Of a stretch of 17,589 nucleotides of DNA, positions 8,332 to 16,425 are shown one piece after another (within the stretch, counting starts at the first letter, position 1; each line of letters begins with the position of its first letter). The DNA is from Lachnospiraceae bacterium (GTDB lineage: Bacteria; Bacillota; Clostridia; Lachnospirales; Lachnospiraceae). The notes under the pieces are model-generated. The model saw nothing but the letters and a program-made list of their open reading frames with translations. It ran no database searches and was not told where the DNA came from. The translations under genes were made by a program, and so were the position numbers. The stretch is from positions 1 to 17,589 of the forward strand of contig VSOB01000061.1 of NCBI GenBank assembly GCA_009774625.1, given 5' to 3'.

Positions 8332-9796
8332 AATCAAGATCAGAAGAGGGCTGGCCGGACTGATTGCCAAAGCCACAGACAATGAGATCGTGGGAGAGGC
8401 CAGGAACGGACGGGAAGGACTGGAGCTGATCCTGCATACCAATCCGGATCTGGTGATTACAGATGTGCGGATGCCGGAGATGGACGGGCTGGAAATGCTG
8501 CAGGCCATGAAGGAACGGAATCTGGATGTGCATTGTGTGATCCTCAGCGGATATTCGGAATTTTCCTATGCCAAAAAGGCCATCGGCTACGGAGTGGACG
8601 ATTACCTCTTAAAGCCTCTGGCGCCGGAGGATATTCTGGGGCTGTTAAAGACCATCGAAGAGAAGCGGGAGCAGGAGGGAAGGCGCCGGAGCGGGGCCAC
8701 TTGGCGGATTTTGTGGAACTGGACCAGCGGCGCTGTCATGCAGGCTAAGGAACAGGAGGCGGATCTGGCGGAACTGCATATGAAAAAGGACAGCCGGTAC
8801 TGTCTGCTGGCCGGTTATGGATGGGACACACTGCCGGCGGAGCGCAGGGAATGGCTGGAACGGATACAGGGAAGCGATATCAAACAGAACTTTTCCGATC
8901 TGCACTGTTGTATATTTGAGGAAACGAGAGAGTTGGTTTGTATCCTGCCGGAAGAAGCGGCCGGACCGCTGCTGCATGAGCTGGCATGGCATCTGCAGTG
9001 CAGCGGGCATAAATGGGTGTGGGCAAAGGCGCCGGTGGAGAGTCTGATGCGGATGCAGGAAACTATGACACTGCTTCGCACGCTGTATCTGTATGGCCGG
9101 GAGGCCGGACAGATCGTGACGCCGGAGGATATGCAGGCATTTCAGGGAGAAGCCCTTGTCTATCCCAAAGAGCTGGAAGGAAAGCTGCAGGCCGCTGTTT
9201 ACCGGGAGGACGGGGAACAGATCAGGAAACAGTTTGTCGCGTTCCGGTCCTATATGGAAGGAAGGCCTTTCTGGCCCCGTCAGGTGAAAGAAGGGTATGG
9301 CAGGCTGGTGCACCGGATTCTGAGCTGGCTGGAAGATGCGGAAAAGCATATGTTTGAAAAGCTGGAACCGTTCCGGTATGCGGAAAGGATACGGACAGTG
9401 TATACCAGAGAAGAAATGAACCGGATACTGGATGAGCTGCTGCATGAGCTGGAAAATGCGGCGGGACATAAGGAAGGAATCTCCAATTATGCCATCAAAA
9501 AAGCCATTTCCTATATCCGGATACATTATGCGGAAAATATCTCTCTGGAGGAGATTGCGGACAGGCTGGATATTACACCGGAATATTTGAGTACATTGTT
9601 TAACCGGGAAGTGGGCATGAACTTCACCGTATTTCTCCGGGATTTTCGAATCAGCCATGCCAGACGGCTTTTAAAGGGTACGGACAAAAAGATCTATGAG
9701 ATCGCCCAGGAAGTGGGCTATCCGGATTCCAAATATTTTAACCGGGTATTTAAGGAGAAAATGGGAATTTCCCCACGGGAGTTCAGGCAGATGTAG
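8306..9796 (+). CDS. YesN-type response regulator with AraC DNA-binding domain
   Basis: The receiver domain (about 1-120) shows the acidic pocket VEDE (7-10), phospho-acceptor D53 in ITDVRMPEMDG, S81 in LSGYSEF and K103 in LLKPL. A long linker region (about 130-390) has no domain I can name. The C-terminus (392-496) is an AraC/XylS double helix-turn-helix, with ISLEEIADRLDITPEYLSTL and the typical end VGYPDSKYFNRVFKEKMGIS. The 496-residue length fits the family. The ATG lies inside the 3' end of the sensor-kinase gene (26-base overlap), so synthesis is coupled. It is expected to activate the transporter genes at 11187 onward and possibly its own operon, binding paired direct repeats that I could not pick out by eye. 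Confidence 0.93.
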   Translation: MRILIVEDEIKIRRGLAGLIAKATDNEIVGEARNGREGLELILHTNPDLVITDVRMPEMDGLEMLQAMKERNLDVHCVILSGYSEFSYAKKAIGYGVDDYLLKPLAPEDILGLLKTIEEKREQEGRRRSGATWRILWNWTSGAVMQAKEQEADLAELHMKKDSRYCLLAGYGWDTLPAERREWLERIQGSDIKQNFSDLHCCIFEETRELVCILPEEAAGPLLHELAWHLQCSGHKWVWAKAPVESLMRMQETMTLLRTLYLYGREAGQIVTPEDMQAFQGEALVYPKELEGKLQAAVYREDGEQIRKQFVAFRSYMEGRPFWPRQVKEGYGRLVHRILSWLEDAEKHMFEKLEPFRYAERIRTVYTREEMNRILDELLHELENAAGHKEGISNYAIKKAISYIRIHYAENISLEEIADRLDITPEYLSTLFNREVGMNFTVFLRDFRISHARRLLKGTDKKIYEIAQEVGYPDSKYFNRVFKEKMGISPREFRQM

Positions 9797-9860
9797 GCGG
9801 CGTTTGCCGCTGTGCGCCGGGACGATGCGTAGCTGCAGGCTGAAGGAGCGCATAAAACAT

Positions 9861-11069
9861 ATGAAACAAAATCAACTGTATGGCAGAACAATATGGATCT
9901 TTTTAGTTGCGGCAGTGTGGATACTGACAGCCTGCGGAAAAAACTCACAGGAGGAAGCAAAGGGAGCACAAAAAGAACAGCTTGTGGTATGGTGCTATTA
10001 TGAAACGGACGCCCAGCGGCAGGCAATGGACGAGTTGACAAACGGATTCAATGAGGCTTCTGCGGATTACAGGATCACATGGGAATATGTGCCGATGACA
10101 GAGTTTTCCAAACGGCTCTCCATCGGTTATACGGAAAATGCCCTGCCGGACCTGGTGATGATGGACAATCCGGATATGCCCTATTATATTACCACAGGCC
10201 TGTTGGCAGATATTTCGGATATGGAGGAAGAGCTGGAGCTGAAAGAGCTGTACTATCCGGTACTGCTGGATACGGTATATGATAAAGGCAAGCTGTATGG
10301 CCTGCCGATGAACTGCAACAATACCGCTCTGATTTACCGCAGGGATCTGCTGGAAGAGGCAGGCGTGGAGCCTCCGGATGACTGGGAGACATTTGCAGAG
10401 GCGGTGGAACGGCTGAGCATAGACGGGCGGTACGGTTTTCTGATGTCTGCCATTGCGGGGGAACAGGGCGCTTTTCAGATACTGCCCTGGATTCTTTCTG
10501 CCGGAGAGGACATACAAAAGATCGGCGGGGCGGAAACCGCAAGGGCCTATGAGTATTTGTATGGCCTGATTGCCTCCGGCGGAATGGATGCGGACTGTAT
10601 CAATTATTCACAGAATGACGTGGCAAGAAAGTTTGTGGCGGGCGAGACGGCCATGATGGAAAACGGTCCCTGGATCCTGCCCATGCTGGAGGAGGCAGGG
10701 ATCGACTACGGCATCGTCCCTCTGCCTGCCGACAAGCGGCAGCAGGCTGTGGTGGGCGGAGAAAACATTGGCATTCTGCGGGGCAAAAACATCGAGGGCG
10801 CCAGAGCGTTCCTGCGTTACTGTGCGGAGGATGAGGTGATGGATGCATTCTGTAGAAAAACAGGTGTCCTGCCGACCAAGAGGAGACTGGGAAACTATGA
10901 GGATGCACGGGCGGCGGTGTTTTACAGGCAGATGGAAACCGCTGTGGTAAGAACAGAAAATGCACATTGGAATACACTGCGGGATAAGCTGCCTTTGGGC
11001 ATTTATCAGATGCAGGCGGAAGGAAAGACGGCGGAAGAGGTGGCCGCGGGACTGCTGAAAGACGGATAA
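9861..11069 (+). CDS. Sugar ABC transporter substrate-binding lipoprotein (first copy)
   Basis: A 402-residue extracellular solute-binding protein of the CUT1 (maltose-type, family 1) group. A type II signal peptide ends in the lipobox LTAC, with C25 as the lipidated residue. The body begins with QLVVWCYYETDAQ and carries the usual late ENGPW and GGENIG stretches. The ATG at 9861 is chosen because AAGGAG (9843-9848) precedes it and it gives a proper lipoprotein signal; longer in-frame starts run into the regulator gene. It lies 64 bases after the response regulator and thus in the TCS operon, not with the permeases. It is clearly paralogous to the next gene (ETDAQ, GFN, YVP, LPD, DISD in the same order). 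It may supply the transporter or act as a ligand sensor for the histidine kinase. Confidence 0.9.
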   Translation: MKQNQLYGRTIWIFLVAAVWILTACGKNSQEEAKGAQKEQLVVWCYYETDAQRQAMDELTNGFNEASADYRITWEYVPMTEFSKRLSIGYTENALPDLVMMDNPDMPYYITTGLLADISDMEEELELKELYYPVLLDTVYDKGKLYGLPMNCNNTALIYRRDLLEEAGVEPPDDWETFAEAVERLSIDGRYGFLMSAIAGEQGAFQILPWILSAGEDIQKIGGAETARAYEYLYGLIASGGMDADCINYSQNDVARKFVAGETAMMENGPWILPMLEEAGIDYGIVPLPADKRQQAVVGGENIGILRGKNIEGARAFLRYCAEDEVMDAFCRKTGVLPTKRRLGNYEDARAAVFYRQMETAVVRTENAHWNTLRDKLPLGIYQMQAEGKTAEEVAAGLLKDG

Positions 11070-11102
11070 CAAATATCTCCACCTTTCTTAAAATTTTAGA
11101 AT

Positions 11103-11131
11103 TTATCAGGGTTTCATACCTCCTTTATAAT
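11103..11131 (+). promoter_or_regulatory. Promoter of the second binding-protein gene
   Basis: A perfect TATAAT (11126-11131) lies 17 bases after TTATCA (11103-11108), a moderate -35 box, with AT-rich DNA upstream. Transcription would start near 11138, about 50 bases before the ATG at 11187. The weak -35 would suit a promoter needing an activator such as the upstream AraC-type regulator; that is inference. Confidence 0.6.
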
Positions 11132-11181
11132 GAGAGCATACTAAATCAGGTGATGCCTGACTCATGAGATAAAGGAGGTAT
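11116..11181 (+). promoter_or_regulatory. Hairpin masking the ribosome binding site of the second binding-protein gene
   Basis: ATACCTCCTTTAT (11116-11128) is the perfect reverse complement of ATAAAGGAGGTAT (11169-11181), which contains the Shine-Dalgarno. Inside, ATGAG (11130-11134) can pair with CTCAT (11161-11165), and TCAGG (11146-11150) with CCTGA (11156-11160). The left arm overlaps the predicted -10 box, so RNA starting at the local promoter would lack it. Only read-through RNA from the upstream operon could fold this way. Confidence 0.6.
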
Positions 11182-11186
11182 TTTGC

Positions 11187-12479
11187 ATGAAGAAAAAGAA
11201 AATGATAGCGGCATGTCTGGCAGCGGTCATGGCAAGTGCACTGGCTCTGACAGGCTGCGGACAGAGTGCAGGGAGTGCGGGAAGCGACGCACCGGCGCAG
11301 ACAGCCGAAGGAAACGGCGGAGGGAGCGGAGATGCTGTCGGCGCCAAAACGGAAGTTGTGATCTGGGATTATTTCGAAACGGATGCACAGAAAGCGATGA
11401 TGCAGTCTTTGGTGGACGGCTTCAATGCGTCGCAGGATACGTTTACGGCAAGTCATGTGTATGTGCCGTTTGCGGATTATGAGAAACAGCTTACACTGGG
11501 TGTGGCGTCAGGGGAACTGCCGGATATCGTGATTATGGACGGGTGCGGCATGGCTTCCTTTATTTCGATGGATCTGTTCGGAGATATTTCCGATGTGGAG
11601 ATCAACTGGGACGAGTATATTGCCGGTCCTCTGGAATCCACGATGATGGACGGCAAGCATTACGGTATTCCGTTTGCCACCAACTGTACCGCGCTGTACT
11701 ATAACAAAGATATGTTCGATGCGGCAGGTCTGGACTATCCGGATGAAAATACGACCTGGGACGAGTTCCGGGAGATGGCTAAGGCACTTACAAAAGACGG
11801 CGTATACGGCTTTGGAAACGCAGGGACCAATACGGACGAAGGTACGTTCCAGTGTCTGCAGTGGCTGTATACGGCAGGCGGTTCCTATACGGACATCGAG
11901 CCGGGTGTGGATGCCTATCAACTAATGCAGGACATGATTGAAGAAGGTTCCTGGGCTAAAGATGTGGTGAACTGGACCCAGTCTGATGTAAACAATAATT
12001 TCAAGGCAGGCAATCTGGCAATGCAGCAGAACGGTCCGTGGCAGATTCCCAGCATTGAAGCGGATGCGCCGGATCTGAACTATGGTGTAACCGTACTGCC
12101 CAAACGGGATGCAAACTCCGGACAGGCCACCTCTATTCTGGGCGGCGAGAACATGGGCGTAGTGAAAAAGGATGATATGTCCGGCGCCAAAGCCTTTCTG
12201 CAGTATTATGACCAGACGGAAGTTATGGTTGCGGCAATGAAGCAGTATGGCTCCTTCCCGCCCAAGACAGAGGCGGCGCAGGATGCTTACTGGACGGATG
12301 ACCCGATTCAGGCGGCATTTATTCAGCAGCTTGAAACTTCCATTCCGAGAGGGCCTTCACCGGCATGGCCTACCTACTCATCTGCTATCCAGACAGGCTT
12401 CCAGGAGATTATGACCTCGGCCAAGACGCCGGAACAGGCGGCTAAAGACACGCAGGCAGCAGTGGATGCGATCCAATAA
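11187..12479 (+). CDS. Sugar ABC transporter substrate-binding lipoprotein (second copy)
   Basis: A 430-residue CUT1 extracellular solute-binding protein, family 1. MKKKK, a hydrophobic core and lipobox LTGC place the lipid anchor at C24; a Gly/Ser/Ala-rich tether (about 25-50) follows. The body starts with EVVIWDYFETDAQ and carries QQNGPWQIPS and GGENMGV, as in its paralogue just upstream. AAAGGAGGT (11171-11179) is a very strong ribosome binding site and the gene has its own promoter, so high expression is expected once activated. A terminator-like hairpin 9 bases after the stop separates it from the two permease genes, a common way to make more binding protein than permease. It is the best candidate for the dedicated binding protein of this transporter. 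Confidence 0.93.
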   Translation: MKKKKMIAACLAAVMASALALTGCGQSAGSAGSDAPAQTAEGNGGGSGDAVGAKTEVVIWDYFETDAQKAMMQSLVDGFNASQDTFTASHVYVPFADYEKQLTLGVASGELPDIVIMDGCGMASFISMDLFGDISDVEINWDEYIAGPLESTMMDGKHYGIPFATNCTALYYNKDMFDAAGLDYPDENTTWDEFREMAKALTKDGVYGFGNAGTNTDEGTFQCLQWLYTAGGSYTDIEPGVDAYQLMQDMIEEGSWAKDVVNWTQSDVNNNFKAGNLAMQQNGPWQIPSIEADAPDLNYGVTVLPKRDANSGQATSILGGENMGVVKKDDMSGAKAFLQYYDQTEVMVAAMKQYGSFPPKTEAAQDAYWTDDPIQAAFIQQLETSIPRGPSPAWPTYSSAIQTGFQEIMTSAKTPEQAAKDTQAAVDAIQ

Positions 12480-12488
12480 CACTTACAG

Positions 12489-12523
12489 AGAATGCCTCAG
12501 ACACTGTTTTGAGGCATTCTTTC
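12489..12523 (+). terminator. Intra-operon terminator/attenuator after the binding-protein gene
   Basis: AGAATGCCTCA (12489-12499) and TGAGGCATTCT (12510-12520) form a perfect 11-bp stem with a 10-base loop, followed by a short T-rich run (TTCT). It lies between the stop of the binding-protein gene and the first permease gene and probably stops only part of the transcripts or stabilises the upstream mRNA 3' end. Confidence 0.7.
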
Positions 12524-12564
12524 TATAGAAAATTCGATTCTTTTTTTCAGAAAAGGAGCAGAGT

Positions 12565-13476
12565 ATGAAAAAAACCAGCAAAAGAAAAAGCGGTACCTTT
12601 CTGGGCATTGCTTTTGCACTGCCGGCGGTGATCTATATGCTGATCTTTATCGGCTATCCCATGATTCAGAATATACTGCTTGCGTTTAAAAACGTGGATG
12701 TGTATACATTTTCCAAGCCGGATCAGCAGCAGTTTGTCGGGCTGCAGAATTATATTGAGTTGTTTACCGGTCAAAATTCAATTTTGAGTAAATCCATTGT
12801 CAATACGCTGATCTTTACGATCGGTTCAATCTTTTTTCAGTTTATTATCGGATTTGCACTGGCGCTTTTATTTAACAAGAAATTCCGGGGCGCTTCGTTT
12901 TTCCGGGGCGCTGCTATGATTTCCTGGCTGCTGCCGGTTACGGTAGCGGGACTGTTGTTTAAATTTATGTTTGCCAGTACCGGCGGTATTGTCAATCAGT
13001 TTTTAAGCCAACTGCATCTGATCGACCAGAATGTGAACTGGCTGCTGGAACCAGGGCCGGCTATGGTGGCCAGTATCGTGGCGAATATCTGGATCGGAAT
13101 CCCTTTCAATATGATGCTGTTGACTACGGGCCTGACAACGATTCCGGAAGAAATTTATGAAAGCTGCAGCCTGGACGGCGCCAACTGGTTCCAGAAGCTG
13201 TTTCAGATTACCATTCCCATGATAAAGCCTGCCATTATGTCAGTGCTGACGCTGGGATTTGTCTATACTTTTAAGGTATTTGATCTGGTATGGGTGATGA
13301 CAAAGGGAGGACCGGTCAATGCCACAGAGCTGGTTTCCACCTATGCCTACCGGTTGTCCTTTGAGGAATTTCAGTTCAGCAAGGGAGCAGCCGCAGCCAA
13401 TATTTTATTCCTGATCCTGCTGGTGGTAGGCTGCTTCTATATCAAGCTGATCAATGACGAAGAGGAGGTTATGTGA
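12565..13476 (+). CDS. Sugar ABC transporter permease, MalF-type
   Basis: A 303-residue inner-membrane permease of the CUT1 group. About six hydrophobic segments are visible, the first at about 14-36 and the last at about 275-296. The EAA loop that docks the ATPase is seen as EEIYESCSLDGANWFQKL followed by FQITIPMIKP. AAAGGAG at 12552-12558 supports the ATG. It overlaps the next permease gene by one base (TGATG), so the pair is translationally coupled and should form the heterodimeric channel. It is fed by one or both upstream binding lipoproteins. No ATPase gene is in the window, so a shared MsmK/UgpC-like ATPase encoded elsewhere is expected, as is usual for CUT1 systems in Firmicutes. Confidence 0.93.
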   Translation: MKKTSKRKSGTFLGIAFALPAVIYMLIFIGYPMIQNILLAFKNVDVYTFSKPDQQQFVGLQNYIELFTGQNSILSKSIVNTLIFTIGSIFFQFIIGFALALLFNKKFRGASFFRGAAMISWLLPVTVAGLLFKFMFASTGGIVNQFLSQLHLIDQNVNWLLEPGPAMVASIVANIWIGIPFNMMLLTTGLTTIPEEIYESCSLDGANWFQKLFQITIPMIKPAIMSVLTLGFVYTFKVFDLVWVMTKGGPVNATELVSTYAYRLSFEEFQFSKGAAAANILFLILLVVGCFYIKLINDEEEVM

Positions 13477-14306
13477 TGAAGAGTAAAAAGAACAGTGTTG
13501 CGCTGTTTTTCGTGGGTCTGCTGATCTTTATGATTTTTATGTTTCCCCTTTACTGGATGATCGTGACAGCACTGAAAACCCAGACAGAGATCTTTGAGAT
13601 TCCCACGCCGCTCTGGCCCAGAGATCTGACACTGCAGCCTTTTCAGGAACAGCTCAGCGCTTCGGGAGATACTTTGAGGGGGTTTAAAAACAGTCTGGTG
13701 ATCGCACTGGGCGCCACGGCAATTTCCACCATACTGTCCATACCGGCTTCCTATGGTCTGGCCCGGTTCCGGTTTAAAGTCAAAAAGCCGCTGATCCTGT
13801 TTTTCCTGATTACCCAGATGCTGCCTTCCACACTGGTGCTGACAAGCCTGTATATTATGTTTTCCAGGCTGCATCTGCTCAATACTTATATGGCGCCCAT
13901 TCTTGCAGACGCCACACTGGGGATTCCTTTCAGCATCATCATTCTGCGGACTTATTTTATCTCCATCCCCAAAGAGCTGGATGAAGCTGCCAAAATCGAC
14001 GGATGCAGCCATCTCCAGTCCTTTGTAAAAGTGATGCTGCCGATCGCCAGGCCGGGAATCATCGTGGCGGCAGTCTTTTCCTTTGTGTATGCATGGGGTG
14101 ATCTGATTTACGGCATTACCTTTATTACCGATCCCACCATGCGTCCCATTACCTCCAGCATCTATAATTATGTGCAGCAGTATCAGACGCTCTGGAACTC
14201 CACGATGGCCTTTGGTATTGTGGCGATTATGCCGGTGGTGCTGATTTTCATTTTCATGCAGCGGTATATTGTCAGCGGCCTGACCAATGGGGCTGTAAAA
14301 GCATAA
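13476..14306 (+). CDS. Sugar ABC transporter permease, MalG-type
   Basis: A 276-residue inner-membrane permease, partner of the preceding MalF-type protein. A cytoplasmic MKSKKNS start leads into TM1 (about 10-30); the EAA loop reads KELDEAAKIDGCSHLQSF and continues to VMLPIARPG, the ATPase contact. The C-terminus (VSGLTNGAVKA) is typical of CUT1 MalG-type subunits. I chose the ATG at 13476 because AGGAGG (13463-13468) is seven bases away; the GTG at 13473 would be only four away. The gene is followed after 100 bases by the GH127 gene with its own ribosome binding site, and no terminator is obvious between them. Confidence 0.93.
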   Translation: MKSKKNSVALFFVGLLIFMIFMFPLYWMIVTALKTQTEIFEIPTPLWPRDLTLQPFQEQLSASGDTLRGFKNSLVIALGATAISTILSIPASYGLARFRFKVKKPLILFFLITQMLPSTLVLTSLYIMFSRLHLLNTYMAPILADATLGIPFSIIILRTYFISIPKELDEAAKIDGCSHLQSFVKVMLPIARPGIIVAAVFSFVYAWGDLIYGITFITDPTMRPITSSIYNYVQQYQTLWNSTMAFGIVAIMPVVLIFIFMQRYIVSGLTNGAVKA

Positions 14307-14406
14307 ACAGAGGTATCTGCCGGACAATATCTGATAAAGCAGGAGTGCGGTATGCGGCAGCAGCACTGTCTGCCAGATGAAAAAAGGATAAAAAAGGAGA
14401 GGAAAC

Positions 14407-16335
14407 ATGCTGGAAACAATTGATTTGAAAAAGATAAAAATTGAGGACCCATTCTGGTCCAGACATGTGGATCTGGTGAGAAAGGTGATTATTCCGTATC
14501 AATGGGATGCTATGAATGATCGGATCGAGGATGCGGAGCCAAGTCATTGCCTGGCTAATTTTGAGATCGCAGCAGGGAGAAAAAAAGGTGAATTTTACGG
14601 CGCGGTATTTCAGGATACAGACATTGCCAAATGGCTGGAGGCGGTAGGGTTTTCGCTGGCGGCTTATCCTGATCCGGCGTTGGAGGAGACTGCGGATAGG
14701 GTGATCGGCCTGATCGCCCAGGCCCAGCAGGAGGACGGGTATCTGGACACCTATTTTATCATCAAAGACCCGGAGCAGCGGTGGAAAAATCTCTGTGAAG
14801 GACATGAATTGTATACGGCGGGGCATATGATGGAAGCAGCGGTGGCGTATTATCAGGGAACGGGCAAACGGAAGTTTCTGGATGTGGTGCTGCGTCTGGC
14901 GGACCTGATCTGTGAGACATTCGGAGCGGCAGAGGGACAGATACATGGCTATCCGGGACATCAGGAGGTGGAAATCGGTCTGGTGAAGCTGTACCGGGTG
15001 ACGGGTGAGCGGCGGTATCTGGAACAGGCCAGGTATTTTATTGACGCCAGGGGCGTGGGTGAAAATTATTTTATGGCAGAAATGAAAAGACCGGACTATA
15101 AACGGATCTTTCCGGAGTTTGCAGGTTATACACCGGCCTATTCCCAGTCTCATCTGCCTGTCAGAGAGCAGACCACGGCGGAGGGCCATGCGGTAAGAGC
15201 GGTATATATGTATTCCGCTATGGCGGATCTGGCGGGGGAGTATGGAGATGAAGGACTGCTGCAGGCATGTAAAACCCTTTGGAACAATATTGTGACAAAG
15301 CGGATGTATCTGACCGGCAGCATCGGTTCCTCCGGTCTGCTGGAACGGTTTACCGCAGATTATGATCTGCCCAATGACTGCAATTATTCCGAGTCCTGTG
15401 CTTCCATCGGGCTGGCTATGTTCGGTATGCGGATGGCCGGGCTCACCAGAGATGCTTCCTATGTGGATGTGGTGGAGCGCGCCCTGTACAATACGGTGCT
15501 TGCCGGAATCGCACTGGACGGGCGTTCGTTTTTCTATGTCAATCCGCTGGAAGTATGGCCGGACAACTGTCTGGAACGTACTTCAAGAGAACACGTGAAG
15601 CCCATCCGTCAGAAATGGTATGGGGTTGCCTGCTGCCCGCCCAATATTGCCAGGACACTGGCATCTCTGGGGCAGTATATCTATGCGAAAAGTGAGGATA
15701 CGCTGTATGTGAATCTGTTTGTATCCGGCAGTATGGAGACGACATTTTCCGGCCGGGCCGTTCAGGTACAGATGCGGACCCGGTTCCCGTTTGAAAACGA
15801 GTATGGACTGTCTGTATCGGGCGTACCTGATGAGGGGATCCGGCTGGCACTGCGGGTGCCGGACTACAGCAGGGCCTACCGCATCACGGTAAACGGAGTA
15901 GAGGAGACGGTGCAGACCGACAGGGGATATGCGTATCTGTCTCTGTCCTCTGACAGCCAGGTGAAAGCAGTGTTTGAGGCGCCGGCAGAGCTGATACGGG
16001 CCAATCCCAGGGTGCATGCGGACTGCGGCAGGGTTGCGCTCAGGAAAGGACCTCTGGTATACTGTTTGGAAGAGATTGACAACGGAAAGAATCTTTCGGC
16101 GCTGTATGTGAATGCCAAAGCAGAGATCCGGGAGGAGACATCCGGGCTGTTCGGCGGCTGCACGGTACTGAAATTTCAGGGAAAACGCATGAAAGACAGT
16201 GAGTGGGGCACGGATGAGCTTTATGGTACACATGCCGTACGCCTGACGGATGTGACGCTGCAGGCCATTCCCTATGCCTACTGGAACAATCGGGGTGTGG
16301 GGGAAATGACAGTGTGGCTGAAGGAGCTGTTATAA
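14407..16335 (+). CDS. Glycoside hydrolase family 127 (beta-L-arabinofuranosidase type)
   Basis: A 642-residue cytoplasmic enzyme (no signal peptide) with the GH127 (formerly DUF1680) layout: an alpha/alpha barrel core (about 1-430) and C-terminal beta-sandwich domains. The active-site elements known from Bifidobacterium HypBA1 are all present: E313 in LLERF as the likely acid/base, E329 and C331 in YSESCASIG, and the vicinal pair C409-C410 in VACCPPNIART, which together bind zinc and supply the cysteine nucleophile. AAGGAG at 14394-14399 supports the ATG. Placed directly after the permeases, it should hydrolyse imported beta-L-arabinofuranosides, such as those from plant hydroxyproline-rich proteins or pectin side chains. 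GH127 also contains an enzyme acting on aceric acid, so the sugar is not certain from family alone. All key residues are intact. Confidence 0.92.
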   Translation: MLETIDLKKIKIEDPFWSRHVDLVRKVIIPYQWDAMNDRIEDAEPSHCLANFEIAAGRKKGEFYGAVFQDTDIAKWLEAVGFSLAAYPDPALEETADRVIGLIAQAQQEDGYLDTYFIIKDPEQRWKNLCEGHELYTAGHMMEAAVAYYQGTGKRKFLDVVLRLADLICETFGAAEGQIHGYPGHQEVEIGLVKLYRVTGERRYLEQARYFIDARGVGENYFMAEMKRPDYKRIFPEFAGYTPAYSQSHLPVREQTTAEGHAVRAVYMYSAMADLAGEYGDEGLLQACKTLWNNIVTKRMYLTGSIGSSGLLERFTADYDLPNDCNYSESCASIGLAMFGMRMAGLTRDASYVDVVERALYNTVLAGIALDGRSFFYVNPLEVWPDNCLERTSREHVKPIRQKWYGVACCPPNIARTLASLGQYIYAKSEDTLYVNLFVSGSMETTFSGRAVQVQMRTRFPFENEYGLSVSGVPDEGIRLALRVPDYSRAYRITVNGVEETVQTDRGYAYLSLSSDSQVKAVFEAPAELIRANPRVHADCGRVALRKGPLVYCLEEIDNGKNLSALYVNAKAEIREETSGLFGGCTVLKFQGKRMKDSEWGTDELYGTHAVRLTDVTLQAIPYAYWNNRGVGEMTVWLKELL

Positions 16336-16425
16336 TCAGGCCCATAAAATTGGCCGGGAATGAACTGCGGAAAGAATGGCAATCCTTTTAGGCAGAATAA
16401 CAGAAAGGAAGAGCAGGTAGCAGAT

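Noticed and set aside
9696..9860. N-terminal extension of the first lipoprotein gene
   Set aside because: It overlaps the regulator gene, is Arg-rich, and would bury the lipoprotein signal peptide; the ATG at 9861 has a proper ribosome binding site.
13473..13475. GTG start for the MalG-type permease
   Set aside because: It lies only four bases from AGGAGG, whereas the ATG at 13476 has normal spacing.
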